Assembly: GCA_948146395.1 (NCBI GenBank)
Contig: OX411543.1
Location: 23,255,026 to 23,319,025 of the forward strand
Length of the DNA: 64,000 bases
Source: Fragum whitleyi
Taxonomy: Eukaryota; Mollusca; Bivalvia; Cardiida; Cardiidae
Direction: 5' to 3'
The first letter of the stretch is position 1. Every line of letters begins with the position of its first letter. This document shows positions 30,497 to 42,726 of this stretch, in pieces. Under the pieces are notes generated by a model. It did not search any database. It had not been told where the DNA came from and saw nothing but the letters and a program-made list of their open reading frames with translations. The position numbers were made by a program, and so were the translations under genes.

Positions 30497-31312
30497 TGTA
30501 GTGAATTTGAATGGGTACGAGTATACTCAAAATCAATAAAGGATGTCAACAAGGTTATTCCCCTTTCTTCTTTCGGCGCCATCTATTCAAAAAGGAAGAC
30601 CTCGTTATATCAGCTTATTTTCGGTTAGTTTTCCCTTTGCATCTATCTATTTAACTAGTACATGTTTAATGCCCTTCCTTGAATAAGCCTTGATAGGTTA
30701 AAGTATAAGCTACACGCCCTATGTTTCCGTTTATTTGTGTATATTAGAAAGCCTGCGTTCTTTGATTATCTGCAACCTCCAGACGCTTATTAAACTAAGA
30801 GGAGGCACTTCGTTAGCTTCCGTGACCAGTCGGCGACAATCGTAAATCCCCTAGGTGGCGCTCTTGTTTAGTGGGTATAAAAAAGAGCGTCTCAAGCAGT
30901 CTAGAGGCAGTTCGTGTGAGAACAGCAAGCAGTGAATATTGCAACAACAATAACTCGCTTTAGGGTGAATGGGCTCTCTCTTCGTTTCCTTTTTCTGTTT
31001 TATCTCTAACAGTCATCAAGGAGCGCAATTGAGGCCGTGCTGCTCGGTTCGGGATTGTTGTTGTGTGACTAGGTATTTTGAAGCCAGCGTCATAGAGGTT
31101 AGTAGTAGAACCTCATTGCAGCTAGTAGTAAAGGACGTCACTTTGAGCCAGGCGTCGTTGACGTAGCCTACTTGAATTTAAGGTCTGTTGTTCTTGGCTG
31201 CCTAGGGTGATTATTTAGTCGCTAAAGTTGCCTACCTACTTGAGAGGTCCTGGAGAAGGTCCCTGTATATACCTTGGTTCCCCATCCTTTTTGATCCCGA
31301 AGGAACGTTACA
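30497..31312 (+). repeat. Right LTR, 816 bp, uninterrupted
   Basis: Begins TGTAGTGAATT and ends CGTTACA. It is the reference for reconstructing the three segments of the left LTR. TATA box at 30876. Differences from the left LTR are scattered single bases and small indels. Confidence 0.95.
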
Positions 31313-31316
31313 CTAG

Positions 31317-32860
31317 GACCTGTAGATCTTTTGGAGGATTGATAGTAACCACCATGTCAAAGGCGCTTCAGGCCTACAGTACTTGTCCAAGATTTTAATG
31401 GCTGTTTTACAACAAAACATCAAGGTATTATCATCACATTGGTGTTGTTTGCATTTGTATTGGCGTATGTGTTGGCAACTGACAAACTTAAACCTTGGTC
31501 ATATCTCTTGTTAATGAAGATATGAACTTGAAATTTGGCATGTGTTCACTATCACAATAGATACCAAGACTATCAAGTGGTTTAACTATAGCATTTTTTT
31601 GTAAGAGTTATGCCTCTTTTTTCTTAGATTTTTTTTCATTTACGAGGACCTGCAGCTGATTGCAGGTACTGGCATGCTGTGCTCTTGTTTATCAAATCAT
31701 GTAATTTTAGTTGTTTATTTTCAACACTGTTTCATTCCACTGAGGAAAACATTCTGAGAAAATAAGTGATTGCTTGTAATATGCTTGTAATATGCATTTT
31801 CTTCTATTCACTTACCATTTTCCTTATAATAAAATAATCATTAATAGAATAATATAGTCTCCACCAAGAACTTGTTATTATCAGGGAGATACTGTAAGAT
31901 TTAAGACATAAAGGTCCAGCATGCTAAAGGCAAAAAAATGTTGAACCCTGATTTTGGAATTTATAGAGTAATTGTTCATTTAGGTAAATTCCAAAGAAGC
32001 TAGAAATCAAAGCAATTGTACTCCGAAATATAAATACATGTACCTATGTTTTAATAACTCAGGGGCTTGCAAACAAGAGACTTGATTAAAAAGACATTTT
32101 TATGCTCCCACATCAATAAGATAGGGGGCATATTGTTTTACCAAGTCTGTCTGTCTGCCAAAACTTAACGTGGAAACCAAATATTGTCCTATAACTTCAA
32201 CAATTTTGGATTGACAATGCTCATATCTTACATGAATAAAGCAGATTATTCAAAGTCATCCATCAAGACCAATGCATTCTCCAAGGTCAAACTTATTTAA
32301 AAAAGAAGCCATTTCAAGGGCAGACGTGTTTTACAAAAACATTTTGTTGAAACCCTGAATATGAATTTCAGTTTGTCCTCCAAAGGATGACCTATTCTTT
32401 ATTCCTTGAGATGATATATCAATTAAGTTGAGTTTTGTATCTCACCAGAACACCGACTTCTAAAGGTGAGGTTATGGGATCATGCTTTGTCTGTTGTCTG
32501 AATAGTGTGTCAAGATCTTGTTTTGTTTACTAATTTGTCCATGTAAAGATTTATTTCTTTATTATCGCCCCAATTACAAAGTATAGAGGGGAATATTGGT
32601 TTCATCCTGTTTGTACTGACATAGACCTTTTTTGTTACCGTGCTCTTACATAAGAACAAAGTTTCCTAGAATAATGGACTTTATACTATTGTGCCCATGA
32701 CCCAGGGCAGTACCATATTGCTTTTGGTAACAAAGATTAAAGGTCAAGGTCACAAATGAACTTTTTCCTTTTTGACGGATCTATAGTTAAGAATTGAGAT
32801 ATTATTGTAGAAACCAACCAATTATACATTCACTTTTAATTAAAATTCTGTCTCATTTAT
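31317..32860. other. Unassigned; old bivalve-type interspersed repeats
   Basis: Contains words such as 'tcttgttaatgaagatatga' (31500s) and 'tgctcccacatcaataag' then 'gtctgtctgtctg' (32100s) that look like old dispersed repeats. No coding domain. Confidence 0.45.
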
Positions 32861-32866
32861 GTTTGG

Positions 32867-33289
32867 CTTCCGCCTGGTTCTTTACCAGCTCACTAGCGGA
32901 AAATGAGATGTAATCCGCTAGTCAATTCCGCCTGGTTTTTCAACTACAAGCATTTACGTCTGTAGAAATATTCAGCTTGAATAGCATAATTCGCCTCAAA
33001 TTACGTCTATTTTACGCTTGGTTTCCGCCTCATTGCTATTACTAGCGAAAAACTAGACGGAGTCCGCTTAATAATTCCGCCTGGTTTTTCCGCTAACAAG
33101 TGATTACGCCTGTAAAAACATTACGCTTAATTATCATAATTCGCCTGAAATTCCGTCTATTTTACGCTTGGTTTCCGCCTCATTGCCATATTACGTTTCA
33201 ACCAGCTTCCTAGCGTAAAATGAGAAGAAATCCGCTTGATAATTACGTCTATTTTACGCCTCTTTTACGACTGGAATTTTTCGTACAGG
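32867..33289 (-). repeat. Motif-array terminus, inverted (right)
   Basis: Iterates 'ttccgcctggttt', 'ttttacgcttggtttccgcc', 'aattacgtct', the reverse complements of the words at 13391-13730, and ends 'ggaatttttcgtacagg'. Inverted relative to that array, so the two may be the ends of one element of roughly 8.8 kb before the Gypsy insertion, or of two separate elements. No matching target duplication is seen. Confidence 0.7.
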
Positions 33290-34420
33290 CCCAGAACTAT
33301 TCCCACTTCATCCACGGTTTCATTTCATGATATTCTGAACTGCAATATTACCTAGCATCGCCATTGGAAATCTAGTGGTGTGTTTCCCAGGAGGAAATTG
33401 TTTGTGAGAGTAATTTTTATCACGAAGATAGGACTACGTTAGTGTTTTACAAATCGATGTGGAAAAGAAGTTATGACTTTATAATAAAAGTTCAAATCCT
33501 TCTTTCAACAATGTTTATCATAGCAACAAGAAATTTCAGGCATATTTCTTTCTTTATGCTTAAATTGGCCTCTTCTTTAAGTTCCAATCTTACAAATCTA
33601 AACATTTCCTGCCCTTTAGTACTATCAGTGCTTTGATTTTACTGAACTAATCATAAAAAATGAGCAATAAACAATTAACTCGAATCAATCGGTCACCACT
33701 CGTTCTTACGGATAGCCATACAGGCGGGTTAACCTAGCTTCAACATGTTCATGGCTCTTGCTTGGCACTTAGACCCGGGTTTTGGCAACAAAAACTCAAA
33801 ATATTCTGTGCCATGTGGGTCACTTTGATTCCTTAAAATTTTCAGTATTGCGTCTTAATTATAAAACTTATTAGAATCGTCTATTTAATGTCTTTATATG
33901 GGATTAATATAGAAATGAAGGAGATAGTTTCAGAGGTAAACCAGTTGAACCAAGAAAAAAATAATATTGTCCTTTTTTTATTTTTCTACCCCTGCGACAG
34001 CAGTTTTGACAATATCTGTATTGTTCCTTAAAAGGGTAATAATGAAGTGATGTATTGCATCAATTCTTAAATTACGTTGGATATTGAATTAGTTTAAAAC
34101 GCATTTGACACCATTCAATTATTCAAAAGACAATGTTTAATCTATTTTCGACAAATCCCAATGGAAGCATTTCACTATTAAGTAGGATTGTAGTGTAAAA
34201 CTATAACTGCAATCAACCCATGCATATACGAGCCCTGTGGCATAAAAGCAAGGTTAGCTGTAAGACTTCTAAATGATCGACCCTGCTCAGCGTTCAGGGT
34301 GACAAAACGGTGAAAATTGTTTTACAAGCGGTCCAAGAGGGTTAGTATCGCTCCAATGGCTTTAACTTACACCTTCATTAAATAAAGCTTTCTTTGAATG
34401 AAAACAATACTTATAATAAC
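33290..34420. other. Unassigned
   Basis: AT-rich, no gene or named repeat recognised. The short frame at 33442-33636 shows no motif. Confidence 0.45.
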
Positions 34421-34424
34421 TTTT

Positions 34425-35690
34425 AAAAAAGCAACACCCAAGAAAGATCCATGCCAAGTTTCATTGAAATCAGCCAAGTGGTTTAGGAGGAGATGTCGTT
34501 CAAGAATTTCAGGCTCAAAATAAGCCCTGCCCTGCCAAGCCCTTATTTATTGGCCAATCAAAATTTCATGAACATCTTATGAAAAGGGTCACCAAAGAAA
34601 GATTCTGGTAAAGTTTAATTGAAATCAGCCCAGTGTTTAGGAGGAGATGTTGTTCAAAGATTTCGGGCTCAAAATAAGCCCCGCCCTGCCATGCCCATTT
34701 TTTCGGCCAATCGAAATTTCATGAACATTTGTTCAAAAGGGTCACCCAAGGAGCATTCAGGAAAAGTCTCATTGAAATCAGCCCAGTGGTTCAGGAGAAG
34801 ATGTCGTTCGAAGATTTCTGGCTCAAAATAAGCCCCGACCTGCCACGCCCATTTTTTTCGGCCAATCAAAATTTCTTTAACAATTTTAAAAGAGGGTAGG
34901 TCTCCCAAGGAACATTTCTACCAAGTTTCATTGAAATCAGCCAAATGATTTTGGAGGGAGGATCTTTCAAGAGTTCAAAGTGAAAAAAATGCCACGCCCT
35001 GCTACGCCGATATTTGGGGGTCAATCAAAATTTCTTTGACAATTTTTGAGGAGGGTTATCCAAGGAACATTTCTACTAAGTTTCATTGTAATCAGCCAAA
35101 TGGTATAGGAGTAATAGATCTTTAAAGATTTCAAAGTGAAAAAATGCCACGCCCTGCCACGCCCATATTTGGGGGTCAATCAAAATTTCTTTGAAAATTT
35201 TAGAGGAGGGTTATCCAAGAAACATTTCTACCAAGTTTCATTGTAATCAGCCAAATGGTATGGGAGAAATAGATCTTTAAAGATTTCAAAGAGAAAAAAT
35301 TCCGCGCCCAGCCATGCCCATATTTGGGGGTCAATCAAAATTTCTTTGACAAAATTAGAAGAGGGTCACCTTAGGAACATTTCTACCAAGTTTCATTTAA
35401 ATTGGCCCACTTGTTTATGAGGATAAGATTTTTTGAAGATTTCAAAGTGAAAAAATGCCATGCCCTGCCACGCCCATGTTTGGGGGGTCAATCAAAATTT
35501 CTTTAACAATTTGAGAAGAGGGTCACCCAAAAAACATTTTACCAAGTCTCATGAAAATCTGCCTATTGGTATGGGAGAAGAAGATGTTAAAATAAAAGTT
35601 TACGCACGCACGGACGGGCAGACGGACGTACGCACGACGGACACACCGCCATGACAATAGCTCGCTGGCCTTCGGCCAGTGGGCCTGAAA
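34425..35690 (+). mobile_element. Bivalve-type tandem-repeat element, about 150-190 bp units
   Basis: About seven units each contain 'gccacgcccat.tttgggggt', 'caatcaaaatttctttgac', 'ccaaggaacatttctaccaa', 'gtttcattgaaatcagccaa'. The right arm has 'cggacgggcagacggacg' repeats, then a hairpin, 'ctggccttcggccag', and 'tgggcctgaaa'. The layout parallels 4755-6592 with a different core. The left arm was not found. Confidence 0.75.
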
Positions 35691-35695
35691 ATCAA

Positions 35696-35731
35696 AACCC
35701 GCTTTGCATGTTCACCAACGTTCAAAGCGGG
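35696..35731. repeat. Hairpin, related to the 2036-2310 palindrome core
   Basis: 'aacccgctttg' pairs with 'caaagcgggtt' across a 14-base loop, followed by 'ataatttgccaac'. The palindrome at 2036-2310 has 'ccccgctttgcgcgt' and 'acgggtataattt' at its centre, so this may be a remnant of that family. Confidence 0.6.
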
Positions 35732-35834
35732 TTATAATTTGCCAACATTTTTGCACTGCCGGACGGGTAATATTTTGTCATTGTACATCCCGCTTGGGGT
35801 TGTTACTTTCAGTTTTCACATGACTTTTTGAATA

Positions 35835-37165
35835 TGTATAGGTAATAGACCCTTACCTACGTAGCTACGTTTGATTTTGTTGATATTATAACGTTTCTTA
35901 TCCCATTTACCAATGTGTTGACAAAATGTGACCCTATGATAAAGATTGCACTCTTTGAAGTTCTCCATTAAAGTTCATTAGTGTCTATGAATTGTTGATT
36001 TCCCTTTTCTCTGATAAAATTTGTTTTTGTTATGGTTATCAAAATATCAGAAAACTATATTTCTCATCATCATTTTCTATCCACTTAGCTACAATCTGCT
36101 TCTTATCAACCATTTTATCAAAATTCACTAAGAGCCGGCTTCTTCTATGCAGATGGCAGATTTGATTGGTGAGGTCAAATATCGTAAAACAAATTGTTTA
36201 AGTAAACCCAAGTAAGATAAACATACACCGGCTTTTATCTAAAATAGTTTTCTGACAAGAATAATCATTTAGATAATGTTTTTGACTGATTCTTGACAAC
36301 CACAAAAGAATAGGGAAAACAGAACAAAAATAGACAACATTGATCTTTTATAGAAAACCTCAAAGAGTCTATATTCTTTGATAGGGTCACAATTTGTCAA
36401 CAACTTGGTATATGGAATAAGAAATGTTATTAAAAAATCCTTAAAAAAAATGTTATAAAATTGAATGTAGCTAAGTAGGTAAGAGGATGTCGCCTCTTAT
36501 CTATACTTAATTTTGTGACCAAATGTCTGTTTATCATTCTTTATGATATTTTTCCCGAAAATGATGATAAAAATTGATTCCAGACTGAAAAAATGTCATT
36601 TTTTATGCGTGTTTTAACGTGTATATTTCTGGGATTTACATAAACAAATATTCTGAGATATTTGTCTTACCTTCTTAGCTTTATTTGATATAAATATGAT
36701 TCTTATTCCATATGCCTATGTGTTGACAAATTCTAACCCTATCATAGAATCTTCTCTCTTTAAAGGTTTTCATGAAAGGTCATTCCTGTCTATTTCGCTC
36801 TGATGTCCATTATATCTAATGATCATTAACAAGGAGCGAAAAATATTTTTTTGTAATTTTCCTTTCAAATAATAGTTTTTTTTGTTAAATGATATTTTGT
36901 TATATTTTTAAAACAAGAATGTGTTAATCAACACCGTTGGCAAAAAAATGTCTGACTGGAATAGGGTTTATTACGAAAAATGGCTCTTTTTGTTAAAATA
37001 TCTAGTTTATATTTACATTACTGTTGTTTGCATAAACAATTCTTTTACGATATTTGACCTCACAAATTTAATCTTTATCGGCATAGAAGAAGTCGGCTCT
37101 TAGCGATCTTTGATAAACTAGTTGATAATAAGCAGAATGTAGCTAAGACCTCACTAATTAATCTA
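35835..37165. repeat. Compound inverted repeat, about 1.3 kb
   Basis: 'ttacctacgtagctacgttt' and 'ccaatgtgttgacaaaatgt' (35850-35932) recur inverted at 36385-36490 ('aatttgtcaacaacttggta', 'gtagctaagtaggtaagagg') and again in direct orientation at 36665-36745. The words 'tagctacaatctgcttctta', 'aagagccggcttcttctatg' and 'gaggtcaaatatcg' (36087-36184) are inverted at 37044-37150. A further inverted-family fragment is at 52141-52235. Probably nested copies of a long-TIR non-autonomous element. Confidence 0.7.
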
Positions 37166-37169
37166 TCAA

Positions 37170-37522
37170 CTGCAAATAAGAAACAGGCTCTTACTGATTA
37201 TGTTGGTAGCATTCCAACATAGAGTTAACAACACCGCAAAATGAACCAAAGACAATTTCAATCTGGACTTTCTGATAACACATATCACATGATCTCTACG
37301 CCGGATTATTTCTCATCTCAATTTTTTGTGGACAATCAATCAGTTTGTAATTGAAGATAATATCATCATACATATAATTTGAGTGATATTTAAATATCCA
37401 TTTGAAAACCTACAATAATTCTTTAATTTGCTTTTAATGCTCGAAAAATAGGATAAAAATCGCCTACGAATTTGTTTTGTTCTTCGTGTTTTCCTTGAAT
37501 TGTAATCGCGTGATCTATGTGG
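37170..37522. other. Unassigned
   Basis: AT-rich spacer between repeats; nothing recognised. Confidence 0.4.
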
Positions 37523-37524
37523 TA

Positions 37525-37950
37525 CAGTTAGTTACATCGTGAAATTGCCATTCACCTCAATCAGAACTATTCTAATTGGCTCACTCAGTGCTCCATTCAT
37601 TCATTCTAAAAACTCACTCTAACCGCGCAAAACCGATCAAACCCATTAAAAAAAGAGAATCAACAACGTTATTCAAAATAGATGGATAGAGAAAAATCGC
37701 GATTTCACTGACATTATTCACTGAAATTTTAAGCGTCTAATAGGTTCTTGAAGAAAAAGGAAGCTATCTATAGATCTTGTATGCATATTTTATGAAAGGT
37801 AGGTAATCCATATCGCTAATTTTGTTCATCCCGAACAAAATGTGCGATAATGGATTACCTCCCATTAAATTCATTAAAAACCCGCTCCACACACTCAATC
37901 AATTTCATTCCTAAATCATTTACAATGTCACTTTACGATATTGTTAACTG
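37525..37950. mobile_element. Tc1/mariner-type MITE, 426 bp, copy 1
   Basis: The left end 'cagttagttacatcgtgaaa' and the right end inverted 'cagttaacaatatcgtaaag' are flanked by TA (37523-37524, 37951-37952). The interior has 'gctccattcattcattc' words and a central hairpin, 'ggtaatccatatcg' / 'cgataatggattacc', around 'gttcatcccgaac' (about 37803-37858). The same body occurs at 60449-60886 and, degraded, at 59612-59974, 53948-54160, 47925-48290 and 57797-57860. Confidence 0.82.
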
Positions 37951-37959
37951 TAGTCATGA

Positions 37960-38240
37960 TACTTTACATAATCTTTCGCGATATTGTTATGCGTTCAAGA
38001 TAAACGTTCTTCTAGACTTTAAAGTACAGAGTTTTGTTCGCGGAATGAGATGCTATTCTTACACACAAAGAAATATATAAAGGCAAGAAATGAGTCAAAT
38101 TGACATAGATAAGCCTGTGCAGATAAGCAGTCTCATATAAGGCCATACTGGTTGCTTTGTACTTAAATATTGTAGGGAAAACTTGAGCTAGGCTACTTGA
38201 AATGTGTCTAAATATACAAGTAGCTTGAAATGAAATATGA
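37960..38240. other. Unassigned
   Basis: Short AT-rich gap before the LINE 3' end. Nothing recognised. Confidence 0.4.
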
Positions 38241-38242
38241 AA

Positions 38243-41200
38243 TCAGCAGGATAAGGGTTCAAATTCAAGTTCAAATCGTTTATTTGTATATATAGGCCAC
38301 CGGCCCTTGTACAATACTTGGTTAACAAATACAAATACGGTGTAGCAATGTTTGACGGTAAGACTGGTTAGATACATACGAATTGGTTAGCATTAGTAAA
38401 TTGTCATTATGATTAACATAATTACCATAGTTCGAATTAATTGTAATAAATTTTGCGAACTTGTTTATCTCTCTTGTTCATGTACATAGGTCTTTCGTTT
38501 TTTAAAGCATAATATATAAACATGGCCACATTTCGAATTATACATTCTCTTTTGGACCACAATAGATTGTAAAAGGAATAATTGTCTGGATATTGAATAA
38601 ACTTCCTCTCAATATGACATTCACGTAAACAAGCGTAAAAGGACAGTAAAACAGAAAATGGATTTCATCCTCTACTGCACCATCACAATATACACAAAAT
38701 CTAAACTCTCTAGGGATGCTATGTTGCCTTCCCGTCTCCACCATTAATTGGAATGATGAATGTCTAAAATTTGAAAAGCATGATCTTTCTTTTACATCTT
38801 ATATGGATAAGTATGGTTCGATCCCAAAATCAATTTAATAGAGTGAATAATGACTAAGTTTAATATTATTTACACAAGATGACAAGATGTTGATAAATAT
38901 CTTTAAGACGTTCTGAATACAGATACAGGAATTCATTTTCATTTTTAACGCTTTGTTCTTCCCAAATTAAGCAAAGCCATTTAGACAACTTTTTTTCTGT
39001 TATATAACTGACCCAATTAATATATCCAAGAATATCAAAATATAATAACATATTATAAGACAACTTTACCAACCTTGATTCTGGCAGTTGAAGAACCCTT
39101 ATCTAATATTTGACAACCTTTCTCGAACTGTAAATATGCATAAGATATCTGCCTGTATCACCAAAAACAAAGGCGTTACATGCAGTTAAGTCCACATTTA
39201 GTAGACTCTTACATGCATATATCTCACCTGCTCAATACAATTCATATGTTTAAGCCCCTAAATTTCTGATCCATACATTATGACTGGACGTATTTTTGAA
39301 TCAAAGACTTTGAAAAAAGCTTTGACAGGCAGATAGAGAACACTACTAAGTGATTCCAATAAGAAATTCAATACTTTTCTTAGCTTTTGTAGTTGCATTT
39401 TATGACATTCTGAATAGAGAGAGGGTACTTGAAAAATTTATTCCTACATATGAAAAACTTAAATCAACTTCTATTTTGTTCCTATTATAGAACCATTTCT
39501 CTTTTCTTGACAACTGACCACCATACTTAAAAACAACATTTTTTGTCTTTGATAGATTAACATTTATACGTATTAAAGAATGAACTTAGTACGTCAGTTC
39601 CTTTTGTAGTCAATTAACCGTGTCACATATTCTGTCAATATCGTCAGCAACCATTAAAATAAATACAAATGTACCTCGGTTAAACTTGTGAATAATTGGA
39701 TGCCCATGGTATTATTCATTTTCATGTTGCCGTCAAATTCATTGATAAATAAAGAAAAGTACAATTGGATTGAATAGAAACCCTGTCTGAGGCCATTGGG
39801 ACATGAGAAAACGTCACTTATTTTATCGTGCGTTTTAACACTAACTTTAACACTTTAAAAAATTGAATGAATTGCCCGAAAAAGATGCAATCGGATTTCA
39901 TTTTTACGTATGATTTTGAATAATGGAGGTCTTTTAATAGAATAGAATGCCTTCTCAAAGTCGAATAATGCCATATAAACTGGCTTTTTCTTTTTAACTA
40001 AATATTTGAACACAATTGAATATAGAACAAATGCGTTATCGACTGTGCATTGCCCAGGTTTAAACCGGCATGCGCTTCACAAAGTTTATCGAAATGCTCC
40101 GACATAAAACGCTTTTCGTTTAGTAAAAACATATATAAAATTTTTTACTTAACCTGTCCATTAGAGCTTTACCGCAATAATTCGACGGTTGCTGTAGACT
40201 ACCTTTTTTGTGCATAGGTATAAATATTTTTTTTTTACCAACTATTTTGAAAATCCTCTGCTAAAAATATTCTACTAAACAACATTTTGCTAAATGGCAT
40301 TGACGCTGTTATTCCACATCTAATGAGATTAGGAGAAACATTACCAGAAAATGCATTATTTTCAATTTTCAGTTGTTAACTGCTTTTATTATTTCCTCGT
40401 CGTCTATTAAAGAATTGAAAATAAAATATTCCAGTTCATCAAAATTACCAGACATATCATTATGTAGAGATTCAAATGTGTCTGTATTTTCCAAACCAGA
40501 AAGCAATTTGGTAATATAATCAAACCAATCGGAAGAAGAAATTCCATTTTCTAATTTTCGGTTACTGGTATTTATACATAATTCGGACCAGAAATTTTTA
40601 CTTTTGCGTAAATAACTATCTAATTTTTTAACTTTATCTCTGTATCAGAACTCATCTTTTTTTTTCTTTACACATTTTTGTAGATTGACTTAATATTTAT
40701 TCAGATCATACTAATCCCTGTTCCGTCGGAAGCGATTTAAACTGCGTTTTACATTTAAAGGCTTTACACTTTTTATCGAACCAATCATTATCTGTCCCGA
40801 AACCTTTGACTGTAACCATTTTAAAAATTACTAGAACTTTCTAAAATGATATGTTCAAAGTATTCTACACACAATTCTATTGGAACATTAAAGTAAGAGA
40901 TCTGATCAGAAAATTATCTTAGCTTATTTTAAAAAATATCTGAATGTTAAAGCTATATAAAATCACCACTATTACTACTGTCTAGGTGATATTTTATAAG
41001 ACCTCGGCTGTCGCCAAAATCGTGGCTATTTAATGAAGTATTATTGTGACATACAAAACTTAATTTGATAGGAAGGTGTGTACTTTCTGTGTATGGTATT
41101 GCCTCAAAATCCTGCAATAAGGGCTTTTCCTATAGATTTCGTGGTAGCTATGTAAAATTTCATTACATTCATCTAACTCCGGTATATTTGCACTTTAAAT

Positions 41201-41720
41201 ATGAGTATGATGATTTTTGCCTGTCCTGTCGTTTAAATCGCCATTCACAATAACATGATATTCTAAAAAGAACCTGTTGTACAACGATATTTTCGATAAT
41301 GTTTGGTCCAGAAAAAAGCATGTTATCATAAAAGGGGGATCCATCTGGTGGTATTCAGACACATTTGTAGATACAATCTTTATCGAGATTCAAATTGCTT
41401 TTATCGATCTTAAGTATGAAACCGCATTCGAAATCCTGACAAATACGGGTATAAATTTGTTAATACACTCTTCAACTAGAACTACAACCCCTCCCATAGG
41501 CCCCCCTCCAAGAATTTTTTTTGGCCTTGCATACATAAGACGTGTATTTTTTTAAAAAAAAATATTATTGAGATCAAACTCATCAGATAACCAGGTTACC
41601 TGTAAACTTGCAATAATGAAATTACCTTATTATTTGATAAGGTCATTACACATTTTATTTTGCAAACCCTTAATATTCCAACCCACGCATGTCAATATCT
41701 GATTAATACAAGAAGGGCTT
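38243..41720 (-). pseudogene. APE-type LINE ORF2, near full length, decayed
   Basis: Read on the minus strand through many stops and shifts. Endonuclease remains: 'VGWNIKGLQNKM' (about 41690-41655) and 'VNGDLNDRTGKN' (about 41250-41215). RT remains: 'SLIDDEEIIKAVNN' (about 40400), 'PMHKKGSLQQPSNY', 'CPNGLRQGF' (about 39790), and a VADD catalytic box (about 39645-39660) in a shifted frame. Post-RT and Cys/His-like C-terminus: 'REFRFCVYCDGAVEDEIHF' (about 38640-38700). A 3' UTR with 'aggccaccggccc' ends near 38260. The conserved order places it with bivalve APE-type LINEs; the clade is not fixed. Confidence 0.85.
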
Positions 41721-41929
41721 CGGCTAGATTTCTATTCCAAATTATTTTGTCCATAGTCTAACTGGTTTGTATTCTTGGATTGTGGGTTGATATCGAAATT
41801 CATATTATCCAATTGAGCTTTAAATGTTACGCTCATATAAAGTGAGTAGTCCGTTCTTGATCGAGCCAGGATGAACACATGGACGTCTACGTTCCGTATG
41901 AAAAAGATCGTTTTTGAAATATGCATTTA

Positions 41930-42720
41930 AACCTTGATCATTTGCTCGTTTAATCATTTGGCGTTAGGTATAACTCAGATCATTCGAGATACGTATATTT
42001 TTCGATAGTTAGTAGATACAAAGCTTGGAAAAATAAAAAAAATGCCCATTTTTATATGTCGTGTGGTGGTCTAATTCTGAAATCATTCTGTCTGTCTGCA
42101 ACTTCAATCGAACATCTGCAATTACTTTGTGAACACAACTTCTCCTACATACATGGTTTGACGTGAATGAATTTTTCACAGACTGCTCCTAGTCAACTGA
42201 CCTTGCGCATAATGTAGGGGGTTTGTGATATCTCTTGTTGTGTCACTGTCCAGAAAAAGGAGTATTTAATCCAGTTATTGTGAACGCAACTTCTATCGGT
42301 CGGATTTCAAAAAAAAAAATCTCACAGAATGTTCAAAGGAAACTGACCTTATGTTTATTAAACGGGTTATGTGATATTTTGCCGCGTCATTGAAAGGGGA
42401 ACCTTCAATTCACAAACATTGTTTACGCAACTCTTCAGATGGACAATTATCTCTTGAACTGAACTCCTCCTACATATAAATCAAATTTAGGATGAAACTT
42501 CACAGAATGTTCCTTCTCACATCATTTTGTGCATGTTATCGGGATTGTGTAATATCTTTCTGTGTCATGGATAAAGGGACCACAATTCCAAAAAATACTT
42601 AGTACTTTTTTAAAGGCAGAGAATATAATGATGAAGGGTTCCATTTCCCGTACATTAATTGTCTTGATGTTAACCAAATGTTATCGCAAATAATTTCGAA
42701 GTCTGCAGGAAGAAATTGTA
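41930..42720. other. Unassigned, old interspersed repeat
   Basis: Loosely repeated words ('gtgaacacaacttctcctac', 'ttcacagaatgttc', 'ttgtgatatctcttgttgtg') recur two to four times at about 120-bp spacing between 42070 and 42600. Probably a diverged dispersed repeat. No gene. Confidence 0.45.
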
Positions 42721-42726
42721 ATGCCA

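Larger units (their letters stand above)
20196..31312 (+). mobile_element. Gypsy/Ty3 LTR retrotransposon, complete but inactive
   Basis: The element is bounded by a 4-bp target duplication, CTAG (20192-20195 and 31313-31316). The LTRs begin TGTAG and end TTACA. Gag, protease, reverse transcriptase, RNase H and integrase remnants lie in Gypsy order on the plus strand. All contain stops or frameshifts. The left LTR is split by two DNA transposons, which accounts for about 4.0 kb of the 11.1-kb span. The LTRs differ by a few percent by eye. The primer site and domain order recall the mollusc Steamer/Mag-like group, which is inference. Confidence 0.93.
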
